A stretch of 46,486 nucleotides of DNA from Streptomyces niphimycinicus (GCF_018883605.1 NZ_JAHLEM010000110.1:1-46486), one strand, 5' to 3'; positions 29,415 through 37,823 are shown, counted from the first letter of the stretch. A program made the numbers and translations. Notes: generated by a model from the sequence alone, not told the origin.

Positions 29415-30191
29415 ATGACCGACATGCATGAAATGACCGACCTGGCCGATGACGTGTTTCTGGACGAGGTCGCCGAGCGTCTCGCCGCCCTGCCCGCCGT
29501 ACGGGCCGTCACCCTCGGGGGCTCGCGTGCGCAGGGCACCCACACCCCGGAGAGCGACTGGGACCTGGCCGTGTACTACCGGGGCGACTTCGACCCGGCC
29601 GATCTGCGGGCCGTCGGCTGGCAGGGCGAGGTCTCCGAGATCGGCGAGTGGGGCGGTGGTGTCTTCAACGGGGGCGCCTGGCTGACGATCGACGGACGGC
29701 GCGTGGACGTCCACTACCGCGACCTCGAGGTGGTGGAACACGAACTCGCCGAGTCGCGGCAAGGCCGCTTCCGCTGGGAGCCGCTGATGTTCCACCTCGC
29801 GGGCATCCCCAGCTATCTGGTGGTGGCCGAACTCGCCGTCAACCAGGTGCTGCGGGGCGCCCTGCCCCGCCCCGAGTACCCGGAGGCGCTGCGCGAGGCG
29901 GCGCCCCCGGTGTGGCGCGGGCGCGCGGGTCTGACACTGCGGTACGCCTCGGCCGCGTACGTCGGACGTGGCCAGGCCACCGAGGTGGCGGGGGCGGTGG
30001 CGACCGCCGCTCTGGAGACGGCGCACGCGGTGCTGGCGGCGCGCGGTGAGTGGGCCACCAACGAGAAACGCCTCCTCCAGCGGGCGGGCCTGCGCGGCAT
30101 CGACACGATCGTGGCAGGGCTGCGGCCGGAGCCCGCCGCCCTGGCCGAGGTGATCGCCGACGCGGAGGCGTTGTTCGCAGCCGCGGACTGA
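29415..30191 (+). CDS. Nucleotidyltransferase-fold protein
   Basis: 258 residues. The N-terminal domain has the Pol-beta-type nucleotidyltransferase signature GGSRAQGTHTPESDWDL (Gly35-Gly36-Ser37, Asp48, Asp50), and a third acidic residue lies in RRVDVHYRDLE; the C-terminal half is helical, as in kanamycin nucleotidyltransferase relatives. It could adenylylate a small molecule or protein. Alternative ATGs at residues 4 and 7. Convergent with the response regulator, 33 bases between stops. Confidence 0.82.
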   Translation: MTDMHEMTDLADDVFLDEVAERLAALPAVRAVTLGGSRAQGTHTPESDWDLAVYYRGDFDPADLRAVGWQGEVSEIGEWGGGVFNGGAWLTIDGRRVDVHYRDLEVVEHELAESRQGRFRWEPLMFHLAGIPSYLVVAELAVNQVLRGALPRPEYPEALREAAPPVWRGRAGLTLRYASAAYVGRGQATEVAGAVATAALETAHAVLAARGEWATNEKRLLQRAGLRGIDTIVAGLRPEPAALAEVIADAEALFAAAD

Positions 30192-30224
30192 GCGGTGTCC
30201 TGGGCGCACCGGCAGGGCCTGGGC

Positions 30225-30860
30225 TCAGCCGAGTCCATGCCGGTGCGCGTAGGCGATGGCCTGGCCGCGGTCACGGCTGCCGGTTTTGGCGAAGACGCGG
30301 TTGACGTGGGTTTTGACGGTGGCTTCGCTGACGAACAGCGATCGGGCGATCTCGCGGTTGGACAGGCCCTTGGCCATGCAGATGAGCACTTCGGCCTCGC
30401 GTGCGGTCAGCCCGGCGGGCAGCTCCCCCGACCCGGCGGCGGGCTGCTGCCGGGCGAGTGCGACGAGGCGGGCGTGTACGACGGGGTCCAGAAGGGCCTG
30501 CCCACGGGCGGCCGCCCGCAGTGCCCGATCGACGTCCTCGCGCCCGGCTTCCTTGGTGAGGTAGCCCAGGGCCCCGGCGGTGAGCGCCGCGTTGATCGAT
30601 TCGTCGTCGATGAAGGTGGTCAGCACGACGACATGTGTCCCGGGATGGTCCATGGTGATGTGCCGCGTGGCTTCGATGCCATCCATGTGCGGCATGCGCA
30701 GGTCCATCAGCACCACGTCCGGGGAATGCTCGGCGACCGCCGCCAGGGCCTGCCGACCGTCCCCGACGGCGGCGACCACCTCGACGTCGGGCAGCCGCTC
30801 GCAGATGGTGACCAGTCCGTCGCGGACGATGGTCTGGTCGTCCACGATGATCACCTTCAC
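30225..30860 (-). CDS. NarL/LuxR-type response regulator
   Basis: 211 residues. Receiver domain 1-120 with the acidic pocket Asp7-Asp8, phosphoacceptor Asp53 (VVLMDLRM), Thr switch and Lys (LTKEA). LuxR helix-turn-helix at about 148-205 (LTAREAEVLICMAKGLSNREIARSL). GTG 30860 overlaps the kinase stop. It acts with the adjacent DesK-type kinase as a two-component system; signal and targets unknown. Confidence 0.95.
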   Translation of the reverse strand: MKVIIVDDQTIVRDGLVTICERLPDVEVVAAVGDGRQALAAVAEHSPDVVLMDLRMPHMDGIEATRHITMDHPGTHVVVLTTFIDDESINAALTAGALGYLTKEAGREDVDRALRAAARGQALLDPVVHARLVALARQQPAAGSGELPAGLTAREAEVLICMAKGLSNREIARSLFVSEATVKTHVNRVFAKTGSRDRGQAIAYAHRHGLG

Positions 30861-32134
30861 GCCGGGACCTCCGCTTCCACCCTCCAGCCACCGGCTCTGG
30901 GACCAGCGTCCTTGAGGCCCGCGTCCTTGAGGCCCGCGTCCTTGAGACCCGCGTCCTTGGGGCCCGCGTCCTTGAGGCCCGCGTCCTCGGGACCCACCTC
31001 TTCGGGACCTGCGTCGAGTGTGCCGCCGAGCAGTTCCACGCGCTCGCGCATGCCGGTGAGGCCGAAGCCACCGCCGGTCTCGGCAAGCTCCCCGGCCGGA
31101 TCGACGCCAGGTCGTACCGGCGCCGCATTGGTGACCGTCAGCCGGGTGGACGATTCGCCGAAGGCGAGGCTGACGGTGACGGCGGCACCCGGTGCGTGCT
31201 TGCGCGTGTTGGTGAGTGCTTCCTGGGCGACCCGCAGCAGGGCTATTCCGGCCGCCGGTGGCAGCGGCCGTACGGCGCCGGTGATCCGGAAGTCGGCGCC
31301 TTCGCCCGTGGCGAGAGCGGTGAGCTGTTCATCGAGGGCGACCGGCTCCTCACGCAGCGCCCGCACCGCGCGGCGGGTCTCGTCCAGGCCCTCGACGACC
31401 AGGCGGCGGGACCGGCCGATCGCGGCCCGCACCTCGTCGGTGCCGGCGCCGTCCTCGACGATGGACTCAAGAGCGGTGATCTGCACCGACAGCGCCGACA
31501 GCGTATGGGCCAGCACGTCGTGCACCTCCCGGGCGATCCGGTTGCGCTCGGCGAACAGCTCGGCGCGCTCGTGCTCGACGGCGCCGCGTTCCCGCGCCAC
31601 CGCCAGCTCGGTCTCGGATCGCAGCCGTTCCCGGCGCTGGCGGCGTCCGACGCCCAGCAGCAGGCCGAGCAGCGCGGCCACCCCCACGGCGGCGAGCTTC
31701 GCGACGTCCTGTCCGTCGACGGCGAGGGTGACGGCGGCGGCAGCGATACCGAGGCCGGCCAGGGCCGTGGCGGGGAGCAGCCCCGCCGGCATGACGGCGC
31801 ACATCGCGGCCACCCCCACGACCACCGCACCGAACGGGGCCCACGCCCCCGCCACCCCGCCACAGACCGCCACCAGTGCCACCGCGCACACACCGACCGT
31901 CGGCCGGCCTCTGCGCATGCCCACCAGCCAGCCGATCCAGCCCAGGCCCAGGCCCACGGTGACCACCAGCGCGACCAGGCCGCGGGCGTCGAGGCCGGGA
32001 TGTGTCGCCCGCACCGCCCCGTAGATCAAGCCGCCCAGGGCGAGCAGGCCGACGACCCATTCCGCGGTCGGCTCGTTGCCGTCCAACCGGCCGGACGCTG
32101 CGCCGGGGCCCGGCCGGGGATCACCAGTACTCAT
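30857..32134 (-). CDS. Sensor histidine kinase (HisKA_3/DesK type) with a minisatellite insertion
   Basis: 425 residues from ATG 32134. Several hydrophobic helices lie in residues 26-162; the dimerisation box with phosphoacceptor His205 is AREVHDVLAHTL; ATP-binding motifs are EALTNTRKHA (N box) and GGGFGLTGMRERV (G box). Between the last beta strands, after GGTLDAGP, the protein carries about seven copies of a 5-residue LKDAG-like repeat before GGWRVEAEVP. These come from an in-frame 15-bp DNA repeat. Normal relatives have only a short DAGP loop there. Coupled to the response regulator by overlap. Confidence 0.93.
   Translation of the reverse strand: MSTGDPRPGPGAASGRLDGNEPTAEWVVGLLALGGLIYGAVRATHPGLDARGLVALVVTVGLGLGWIGWLVGMRRGRPTVGVCAVALVAVCGGVAGAWAPFGAVVVGVAAMCAVMPAGLLPATALAGLGIAAAAVTLAVDGQDVAKLAAVGVAALLGLLLGVGRRQRRERLRSETELAVARERGAVEHERAELFAERNRIAREVHDVLAHTLSALSVQITALESIVEDGAGTDEVRAAIGRSRRLVVEGLDETRRAVRALREEPVALDEQLTALATGEGADFRITGAVRPLPPAAGIALLRVAQEALTNTRKHAPGAAVTVSLAFGESSTRLTVTNAAPVRPGVDPAGELAETGGGFGLTGMRERVELLGGTLDAGPEEVGPEDAGLKDAGPKDAGLKDAGLKDAGLKDAGPRAGGWRVEAEVPA
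30906..31010. repeat. 15-bp tandem repeat inside the histidine kinase
   Basis: Six clear copies of GCGTCCTTGAGGCCC (30906-30995) plus a degenerate seventh. The unit is five codons, so copy changes keep the reading frame. Confidence 0.95.
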
Positions 32135-32202
32135 CAGTCCAGCATGCCGTGCCCATGTCCTGCCCGGCCCCGGGGGCCACCGCTCACACCACGGCCCGTC
32201 GC

Positions 32203-32721
32203 TCACCGGACGCCCAGTCGGCCTCGGCCCGATCCGAGGAGCGCCTCCCGTCCACGCCAGGCCACGATGGCGGTACGCGACAGCACCTCGGCGAGCGCCA
32301 TCAGGAGAATCGCCGGGGCCCAGGCCGTCGGATCAAGGTGGTAGTCGCTCGAGAAGCGGCCGATCGCTTCGTCGCCGCCCTGCGTGGCGAAGAGCTGGAA
32401 GGCCATACGGAAGCCGCAGCCCACCACCCACAGCACGGCCGCCGTGGCCGTGGCGCGCGCGATGACCTCACCGGCGTCGTTGTGGTACACGCGGGTCAGC
32501 GCCCCGGCCCCCGCGCCCAGAGCGAGCCCGATCAGCGTCGTGGCCGCGATCAGCAGGAGATCGTTGCCCGACGTCGGGATCTCATGCAGGTAGTTCGTCG
32601 CCGCCCATCCGACGATCCCCACCGGGAGCAGCAGCGTCTTCGCCGTCAACCGTCGGCCACGCAGTTGCAGCAGCACCATGCCCACGAGGGCGATATCGAT
32701 CAGCCAGTCCTTGATATCCAT
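32203..32721 (-). CDS. Multi-pass membrane protein (DUF1453-like)
   Basis: 172 residues from ATG 32721. About five hydrophobic segments: residues 7-20, 30-43, 55-76, 90-108 and 135-150. Basic loops such as RGRRLTAK and the central ALTRVYHNDAGEVIAR resemble small DUF1453-type membrane proteins often found beside streptomycete DesK-like two-component systems. It lies 69 bases upstream of the kinase start on the same strand and may be cotranscribed. Function unknown. Confidence 0.75.
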   Translation of the reverse strand: MDIKDWLIDIALVGMVLLQLRGRRLTAKTLLLPVGIVGWAATNYLHEIPTSGNDLLLIAATTLIGLALGAGAGALTRVYHNDAGEVIARATATAAVLWVVGCGFRMAFQLFATQGGDEAIGRFSSDYHLDPTAWAPAILLMALAEVLSRTAIVAWRGREALLGSGRGRLGVR

Positions 32722-32880
32722 GCCGCCATGCTCGGCCGGAGCCACCGCCGCACACGTCAACCCACAGGTCCACCCCGGGTGGACCTGAGCCTCCACCCAC
32801 ACCCGAACACGGTGCTGTGAGCGGTGGCGCCGGGTCCGCCGGGGCGACCGGCAGCGGTGTCGCACACCGGCCGTCCGCGG

Positions 32881-33035
32881 CGGTACGCGGCGGTACGCGG
32901 CGGTACGCGGCGGTACGCGGCGGTACGCGGCGGTACGCGGCGGTACGCGGCGGTACGCGGCGGTACGCGGCGGTACGCGGCGGTACGCGGCGGTACGCGG
33001 CGGTACGCGGCGGTACGCGGCGGTACGCGGCGGTA
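32881..33035. repeat. 10-bp minisatellite, 15 perfect copies
   Basis: CGGTACGCGG occurs 15 times head-to-tail without a mismatch (32881-33030), followed by half a copy and preceded by a degenerate one. It lies between the EamA exporter stop (33048) and the membrane protein start (32721). The unit length is not a multiple of three, fitting a noncoding location; frames read through it are artefacts. Confidence 0.97.
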
Positions 33036-33047
33036 AACGCGGTTCCT

Positions 33048-34049
33048 TCAGCCGCGCCGGGTGAGGATGCTCAGTGTGTTGGCCGCGACGATGGCGCCTA
33101 TGCTCATCCACTCCGTCCAGCCCAGGTTCTGCCCCAGCCCGACCCAGCCGACCAGGGCGGCGAGGACGGGGTTGACGCTCATGAAGAGCCCGAACGCCTG
33201 GGCGGGCACACGGCGCAGGGTGAACAGGTCCGCGAGGTACGGCACGGCCGAGGAGAGGACGCCCGCGGTGACGGCGTACGCCACGGCGCTCGCGGTCGGC
33301 GGCTGATGGACCGCGACGGCGATCCCGACCGGCAGGAACATCAGAGCGGAGAGCCCCGCGGCCGCCGCCGACCCCTGGGCGCCGGGGACCCGTCGGCCGA
33401 CGGTGCGGTTGAGCAGGATGTACGACGCCCAGCACACGGCGGCCAGCAGCCCCAGCCCCATGCCCAGGTAGTCGGCCGAGGGCCGCGGGCGCATCAGCGT
33501 CACCACGGCGGCGGCCGCGACCAGCGCACAGCACGCGTCCGCCCGGCGCCGTGAGGCGGCCAGCGCGATGCACAGCGGGCCGAGGAACTCCAGGGTCACC
33601 GCCAGCCCGAGGCCGATGCGGTCGATGGCGGTGTACAGGGAGAGATTCATGGTGCCGAACACCACGGCAAGAGCCACTACCGGCCGCCACTGCCACCAGG
33701 TGAAGCTCCGCGGCCGGGGCCTGCCGACGGCCAGCAGGACGATCGCGGCCACGTACTGGCGGACGGCGACGACCCCGATCGGGCCGAGGACGGGGAAGGC
33801 GTGGGATCCGATCGCGGCGCCGGTCTGGTTGGACAGACCACTGCCGATCATCGTGGCCACACCGGCGAACCGACGCGCGGTCGGCTGGTGATCCGGATCC
33901 GGGTCCTGGCTCGGTCCCGGGCCCGGATCCAGGCCGGGAACCGGATCCAGGCCGGAGCCCGGGTCGGGGTCGGCGAGGGGCGATGGGATCCGGTGTGCGG
34001 TTCCCGTCGATCGTGCGGCGGCGATACGTGACGCGGGAGCTGGTCGCAT
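33048..34049 (-). CDS. EamA/DMT superfamily exporter (RhtA-like)
   Basis: 333 residues from ATG 34049 (GTG 34073 is in frame upstream). Ten hydrophobic helices in two EamA halves: SNQTGAAIGSHAFPVLGPIGVVAVRQ, TMNLSLYTAIDRIGLGLAVTLEFLGPL and PVLAALVGWVGLGQ are typical of the RhtA/YddG amino-acid and metabolite exporters. Divergent from a LysR regulator. The N terminus carries an odd DPDPGSGLDPVPGLDPGPGP tract from a GGATCCGG-like DNA repeat, which may be untranslated if initiation is further in. Confidence 0.88.
   Translation of the reverse strand: MRPAPASRIAAARSTGTAHRIPSPLADPDPGSGLDPVPGLDPGPGPSQDPDPDHQPTARRFAGVATMIGSGLSNQTGAAIGSHAFPVLGPIGVVAVRQYVAAIVLLAVGRPRPRSFTWWQWRPVVALAVVFGTMNLSLYTAIDRIGLGLAVTLEFLGPLCIALAASRRRADACCALVAAAAVVTLMRPRPSADYLGMGLGLLAAVCWASYILLNRTVGRRVPGAQGSAAAAGLSALMFLPVGIAVAVHQPPTASAVAYAVTAGVLSSAVPYLADLFTLRRVPAQAFGLFMSVNPVLAALVGWVGLGQNLGWTEWMSIGAIVAANTLSILTRRG
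33889..33975. repeat. GGATCCGG-type low-complexity repeat at the exporter 5' end
   Basis: Imperfect tandem units around GGATCCGG / CAGGCCGG, reading as an Asp-Pro-Gly-rich leader of the EamA exporter. Confidence 0.65.
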
Positions 34050-34081
34050 GCGTCGATCGTGCGCCGGGCCCACCCATGCAC

Positions 34082-34109
34082 ATAATGCGTTCTGCGCCTT
34101 ATCTATACG
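34082..34109 (+). promoter_or_regulatory. LysR promoter with dyad and near-leaderless start
   Basis: Imperfect dyad ATAATGC-N7-GCCTTAT (34082-34102, one mismatch) and -10-like TATACG (34104-34109). Transcription would begin about 34116, almost at the LysR ATG (34118). Placed in the divergent region for exporter and regulator. Confidence 0.45.
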
Positions 34110-34117
34110 CTGGACGT

Positions 34118-34972
34118 ATGGATGTGGAGCTGCGGCAACTGCGCTGCCTCGTGGCGATCGTCGACGAGGGCACCTTCACCGACGCCGCCATCGCGCTCGG
34201 CGTCTCCCAGGCGGCCGTGTCCCGGACCCTGGCCTCGCTCGAACGCACCCTGGGGACAAGGCTGTTGCGGCGCACCTCCCGCGAGGTGACCCCGACGGGC
34301 ACCGGGCTGCGCGTGGTGGCACACGCCCGGCGGGTGCTGGCCGAGGTGGACGGCCTGATCCGGGAGGCCATATCGGGCCACGCCCATCTGCGAATCGGTT
34401 ACGCCTGGTCCGCGCTCGGCCGCCACACCCCCGCCTTCCAGCGCCGCTGGGCTCAGGCGTACCCGGAGACGGATCTGCATCTCGTCCGTGTGCATTCCGC
34501 CACCGCCGGACTGGCGGAGGGCGTCTGTGACCTGGCCGTCGTGCGCAGAGCCCTCGACGAGCGCCGCTTCGACTCCGCCATCGTCGGGCTGGAGCGGCGG
34601 CTGTGCGCCGTGGCCGCCGACGATCCCCTCGCCAGGCGCCGCTCGGTCCGGCTGGCCGACCTCAGCGGACGCACCCTGCTGGTCGACCGGCGGACCGGCA
34701 CCACCACCGCGGAGCTGTGGCCGCCCGACTCCCGTCCGGCCACGGAGGAGACCCACGACGTGGAGGACTGGCTCACGGTGATCTCCGCGGGCCGCTGCGT
34801 CGGCATGACGGCGGAGTCCACCGCCAACCAGTATCCGAGGCCCGGAATCGCCTACCGGCCGGTCCGTGACGCCGAGCCGATCGCGGTACGCCTCGCCTGG
34901 TGGCGGGACGACCCGCACCCCGCCACCCAAACCGCGATCGAGCTGCTCACCACCCTCTACCGCAACGGCTGA
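34118..34972 (+). CDS. LysR family transcriptional regulator
   Basis: 284 residues. Winged helix-turn-helix at 1-60 (LRQLRCLVAIVDEGTFTDAA, GVSQAAVSRTLASLERTLGTRLLRR) and periplasmic-binding-like effector domain afterwards. It is divergent from the EamA exporter, the usual arrangement for a LysR activator of an amino-acid or metabolite exporter. The effector is probably the exported compound; that is inference. Confidence 0.92.
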   Translation: MDVELRQLRCLVAIVDEGTFTDAAIALGVSQAAVSRTLASLERTLGTRLLRRTSREVTPTGTGLRVVAHARRVLAEVDGLIREAISGHAHLRIGYAWSALGRHTPAFQRRWAQAYPETDLHLVRVHSATAGLAEGVCDLAVVRRALDERRFDSAIVGLERRLCAVAADDPLARRRSVRLADLSGRTLLVDRRTGTTTAELWPPDSRPATEETHDVEDWLTVISAGRCVGMTAESTANQYPRPGIAYRPVRDAEPIAVRLAWWRDDPHPATQTAIELLTTLYRNG

Positions 34973-34980
34973 CCCCGCCC

Positions 34981-35027
34981 GGGTAAGGACTGTTCCGGAT
35001 AATCCAGTACGGAACGAATTGTTACCC
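34981..35027 (+). promoter_or_regulatory. Nested dyads upstream of marR
   Basis: GTTCCG (34992-34997) with CGGAAC (35010-35015) lies inside GGGTAA (34981-34986) with TTACCC (35022-35027), ending 9 bases before the MarR ATG. Candidate autoregulatory operator. Confidence 0.45.
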
Positions 35028-35035
35028 TGGGCCAT

Positions 35036-35524
35036 ATGACCGCGATGGCGCCCGCCCAGAACGAACCGGATCTGTCCTTCCTCCTCGACCACACCAGCCA
35101 CGTCCTGCGCACCCAGATGTCGGCCGCGCTCGCCGAGATCGGGCTGACGGCACGGATGCACTGCGTCCTGGTCCACGCCCTGGAGGAGGAGCGCACCCAG
35201 GCACAGCTCGCCGAGATCGGCGACATGGACAAGACCACGATGGTGGTGACGGTGGACGCCCTGGAGAAGGCGGGCCTCGCGGAGCGGCGCGCCTCGGCCC
35301 GGGATCGCCGGGCCCGGATCATCGCGGTGACGGAGGAGGGCGCGCGGATCGCCGAGCAGAGCCAGGGCATCGTGGACCGCGTTCACCGGGAGGCGCTGGC
35401 GACGCTCCCCGATACCCAACGCGCCGCCCTGCTACGGGCCTTGACCCGGCTGACCGAGGGGCATCTGGCCGCACCCGCCGAAAGCCCCCGCCCGGCCCGG
35501 CGGGCGCGCCAGAGCGAGAAGTAG
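35036..35524 (+). CDS. MarR family repressor upstream of the MFS-PPOX gene
   Basis: 162 residues. The winged helix core is TQAQLAEIGDMDKTTMVVTVDALEKAGLAERR with the wing SARDRRARIIAVTEEG. It lies 109 bases upstream of the MFS gene on the same strand, the usual arrangement for a repressor controlling an efflux pump. ATG 35045 is a possible alternative start. Inducer unknown. Confidence 0.92.
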   Translation: MTAMAPAQNEPDLSFLLDHTSHVLRTQMSAALAEIGLTARMHCVLVHALEEERTQAQLAEIGDMDKTTMVVTVDALEKAGLAERRASARDRRARIIAVTEEGARIAEQSQGIVDRVHREALATLPDTQRAALLRALTRLTEGHLAAPAESPRPARRARQSEK

Positions 35525-35595
35525 CGCCCCCAGAGACTCACCTGCCACTGAGGGGTAGGACCCAAACAAATAGTCTGCAACAAAACCATCTGCTA

Positions 35596-35632
35596 CGGTC
35601 ACTCCTGTCGCGTCTACCGACAGGAGTGACCG
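35596..35632 (+). promoter_or_regulatory. 15-bp perfect inverted repeat overlapping the MFS ribosome site
   Basis: Arm CGGTCACTCCTGTCG (35596-35610) and its exact complement (35618-35632), spacer 7 bases. The right arm contains the AGGAG ribosome-binding sequence and ends one base before the ATG at 35634. It could be the MarR operator, or in RNA a hairpin hiding the ribosome site. Confidence 0.75.
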
Positions 35633-35633
35633 C

Positions 35634-37670
35634 ATGTCCGCCACCGCGTCCGGCCCGCCCGCTTCCCACGTCCCCCCATCCCGCCAACTGGCCCTCGGGG
35701 TCATCGCCACCGGGATGCTGATGGTCATCCTCGACGGCAGCATCGTGACCGTGGCCATGCCCGCCATCCAGAGCGATCTGCGGTTCTCCTCCGCCGGGCT
35801 GAGCTGGGTCGTCAACGCCTATCTGATCGCGTTCGGCGGTCTGCTGCTGCTCGCGGGCCGCATCGGCGATCTCATCGGCCGCAAGCGCATGTTCCTGGCC
35901 GGCACCACGGTGTTCACCGCGGCCTCGCTCCTGGCGGCCGTGGCCACCTCCCCCACGGCGCTGATCGCCGCCCGGTTTCTACAGGGGGTCGGCAGCGCGC
36001 TGGCGTCAGCGGTCAGCCTGGGCATTCTCGTCACGCTCTTCACCGAATCCGCCGAACGCGCGAAGGCCATCGCCGTGTTCAGCTTCACCGGCGCCGCCGG
36101 AGCCTCGATCGGCCAGGTGCTCGGGGGCCTTCTCACCGACGCGCTCAGTTGGCACTGGATCTTCCTGATCAATCTGCCGATCGGACTGCTGACCCTCGCG
36201 GTCGCCATACCCGCCCTGCCCGCCGACCGCGGGCCCGGTCTCGCGGGCGGCGCCGATGTCCTCGGCGCGCTGCTCGTCACGGCCGGGCTGATGCTGGGCA
36301 TCTACACCGTCGTCAAGGTGGCGGACTACGGCTGGACGGCGGCGCATACGCTCGGCCTCGGCGCCCTCTCGCTCCTCCTGCTCGCCCTGTTCCTGGTCCG
36401 GCAGGCCACCGCCCGCACCCCGCTGATGCCCCTGCGGATCCTGCGGTCGCGCGGTGTCGCCGGGGCCAATCTCGTCCAGGTCCTGATGGTGGCCGCGCTC
36501 TTCTCGTTCCAGATCCTCGTCGCCCTCTATCTGCGGAACGTCCTGGGATATGGCGCCACCAGGACCGGTCTGGCCATGCTCCCGGCCGCCCTCGCCATCG
36601 GCGCGGTGTCACTCGGCGTCTCCGCGCGGCTCAGCGCCCGCTTCGGCGACCGCGCGGTGCTGCTGGCCGGACTGGCGCTGCTGGCCGGGGTCCTCGGACT
36701 GCTCATCCGCGTCCCCGTGCACGCCCGGTACCTCCCCGACCTCCTCCCGGTCATGCTGCTCGCCGCCGGTTTCGGGCTGGCCCTCCCCGCGCTGACCAGC
36801 CTCGGGATGTCCGGTGCGAAGGAGGACGAGGCCGGGCTCGTCTCCGGGCTGTTCAACACCACTCAGCAGATCGGCATGGCGCTGGGCGTCGCGGTGCTGT
36901 CCACCCTGGCGGCCTCCCGCACGGACGCGCTGCTCGCCCGGGGCAAGGGCCGGGCCGAGGCGCTGACCGGCGGCTACCACCTGGCCTTCGCCGTCGGAGC
37001 GGGACTCATCGTGACGGCCTTCGCGGTGGCGTTCACCGTGCTGCGAGGCCCCACGCCGAAGCGCCACGTCGCACCGCGGAAGGCCAACCCGTCCGCCGCA
37101 TCCATCACCACCGTCTGCCCCCTCACCTCCCTTCCGAGCGAAAGGTGCGCCCTCATGGCGACGACCGGGACCGAGACCACAAGCCCGACGAACGAGGCCG
37201 GGACGAAACCAGGGGCCGGACCCGCGCCCCGGGTGCTCACCGAGGACGAACTGTCGCTGATGCTGGGGGACCAGCGGTTCAGCGTGCTCGCGACGGTCAA
37301 GCGCAGCGGCCATCCCCATCTGTCCACCGTGATCCACCACTGGAGCCCCGAAGAGCGGGTGCTGCGCATCTCCTCGACCGACGACCGGCTCAAGGTGCGT
37401 CAGCTACGGCGCGACCCCCGTGCCGCCGTGCATGTGGGCGCGCCGGACGGCTGGTCGTTCGCCGTCGCCGAAGGCGAGGCGGAGGTATCGGAGGTGACGG
37501 CCGTTCCCGGGGACGCGGTCGGGCGCGAACTGCTGTCCATGACGCCCGGCTTCGCCGATCCACGCGACGAAGTGGCCTTCCTGGAGCAGCTCGTGGCGGA
37601 CCGGCGGGTGGTGATCAGGATCCGGGTGTCCCGGCTGTACGGAACGGCCCTCGACATGGCCACCACCTGA
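35634..37670 (+). CDS. MFS DHA2 efflux transporter fused in frame to an F420-type PPOX oxidoreductase
   Basis: Single 678-codon frame. Residues 1-480 are a 14-helix DHA2 exporter (LDGSIVTVAMPAIQSDL, RIGDLIGRKRMFLAG). Residues about 508-678 are a split-barrel PPOX domain of the deazaflavin (F420)-dependent class (LTEDELSLMLGDQRFSVLAT, GHPHLSTVIHHWS, LRISSTDDRLKVRQLRRDPRA). The 27-residue link (RHVAPRKANPSAASITTVCP) looks like a former intergenic gap. An internal ATG at 37155 (MATTGTETT) with GAAAGG upstream could start a separate 171-residue PPOX protein. Elsewhere these genes are usually separate, so this is a fusion or a lost stop codon. Terminator hairpin follows. Confidence 0.88.
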   Translation: MSATASGPPASHVPPSRQLALGVIATGMLMVILDGSIVTVAMPAIQSDLRFSSAGLSWVVNAYLIAFGGLLLLAGRIGDLIGRKRMFLAGTTVFTAASLLAAVATSPTALIAARFLQGVGSALASAVSLGILVTLFTESAERAKAIAVFSFTGAAGASIGQVLGGLLTDALSWHWIFLINLPIGLLTLAVAIPALPADRGPGLAGGADVLGALLVTAGLMLGIYTVVKVADYGWTAAHTLGLGALSLLLLALFLVRQATARTPLMPLRILRSRGVAGANLVQVLMVAALFSFQILVALYLRNVLGYGATRTGLAMLPAALAIGAVSLGVSARLSARFGDRAVLLAGLALLAGVLGLLIRVPVHARYLPDLLPVMLLAAGFGLALPALTSLGMSGAKEDEAGLVSGLFNTTQQIGMALGVAVLSTLAASRTDALLARGKGRAEALTGGYHLAFAVGAGLIVTAFAVAFTVLRGPTPKRHVAPRKANPSAASITTVCPLTSLPSERCALMATTGTETTSPTNEAGTKPGAGPAPRVLTEDELSLMLGDQRFSVLATVKRSGHPHLSTVIHHWSPEERVLRISSTDDRLKVRQLRRDPRAAVHVGAPDGWSFAVAEGEAEVSEVTAVPGDAVGRELLSMTPGFADPRDEVAFLEQLVADRRVVIRIRVSRLYGTALDMATT

Positions 37671-37704
37671 CCACGCGTTGGAACGCGGACGCTTTGGTTT
37701 CCCT

Positions 37705-37734
37705 GCCCGGACACGGTGAACATCGTGTCCGGGC
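37705..37734 (+). terminator. Terminator after the MFS-PPOX gene
   Basis: Perfect 11-bp inverted repeat GCCCGGACACG / CGTGTCCGGGC with an 8-base loop, 35 bases past the stop codon. Confidence 0.7.
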
Positions 37735-37823
37735 CGTACGTATCGGGAGGGTGGCGCATCCGATGAACGCACCCCGTCTCGGGTGCGGAGGGCTCGGGTG
37801 TCCCCCTGACGAGGAGAGATACC

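Noticed and set aside
32881..33035. CRISPR array
   Set aside because: Repeats are 10 bp, directly adjacent, with no spacers and no cas genes nearby.
32824..33036. Coding frames through the 10-bp array (RYAAVRGGT repeats)
   Set aside because: The unit is not a multiple of three, the array is between genes, and the peptides are simple repeat products.
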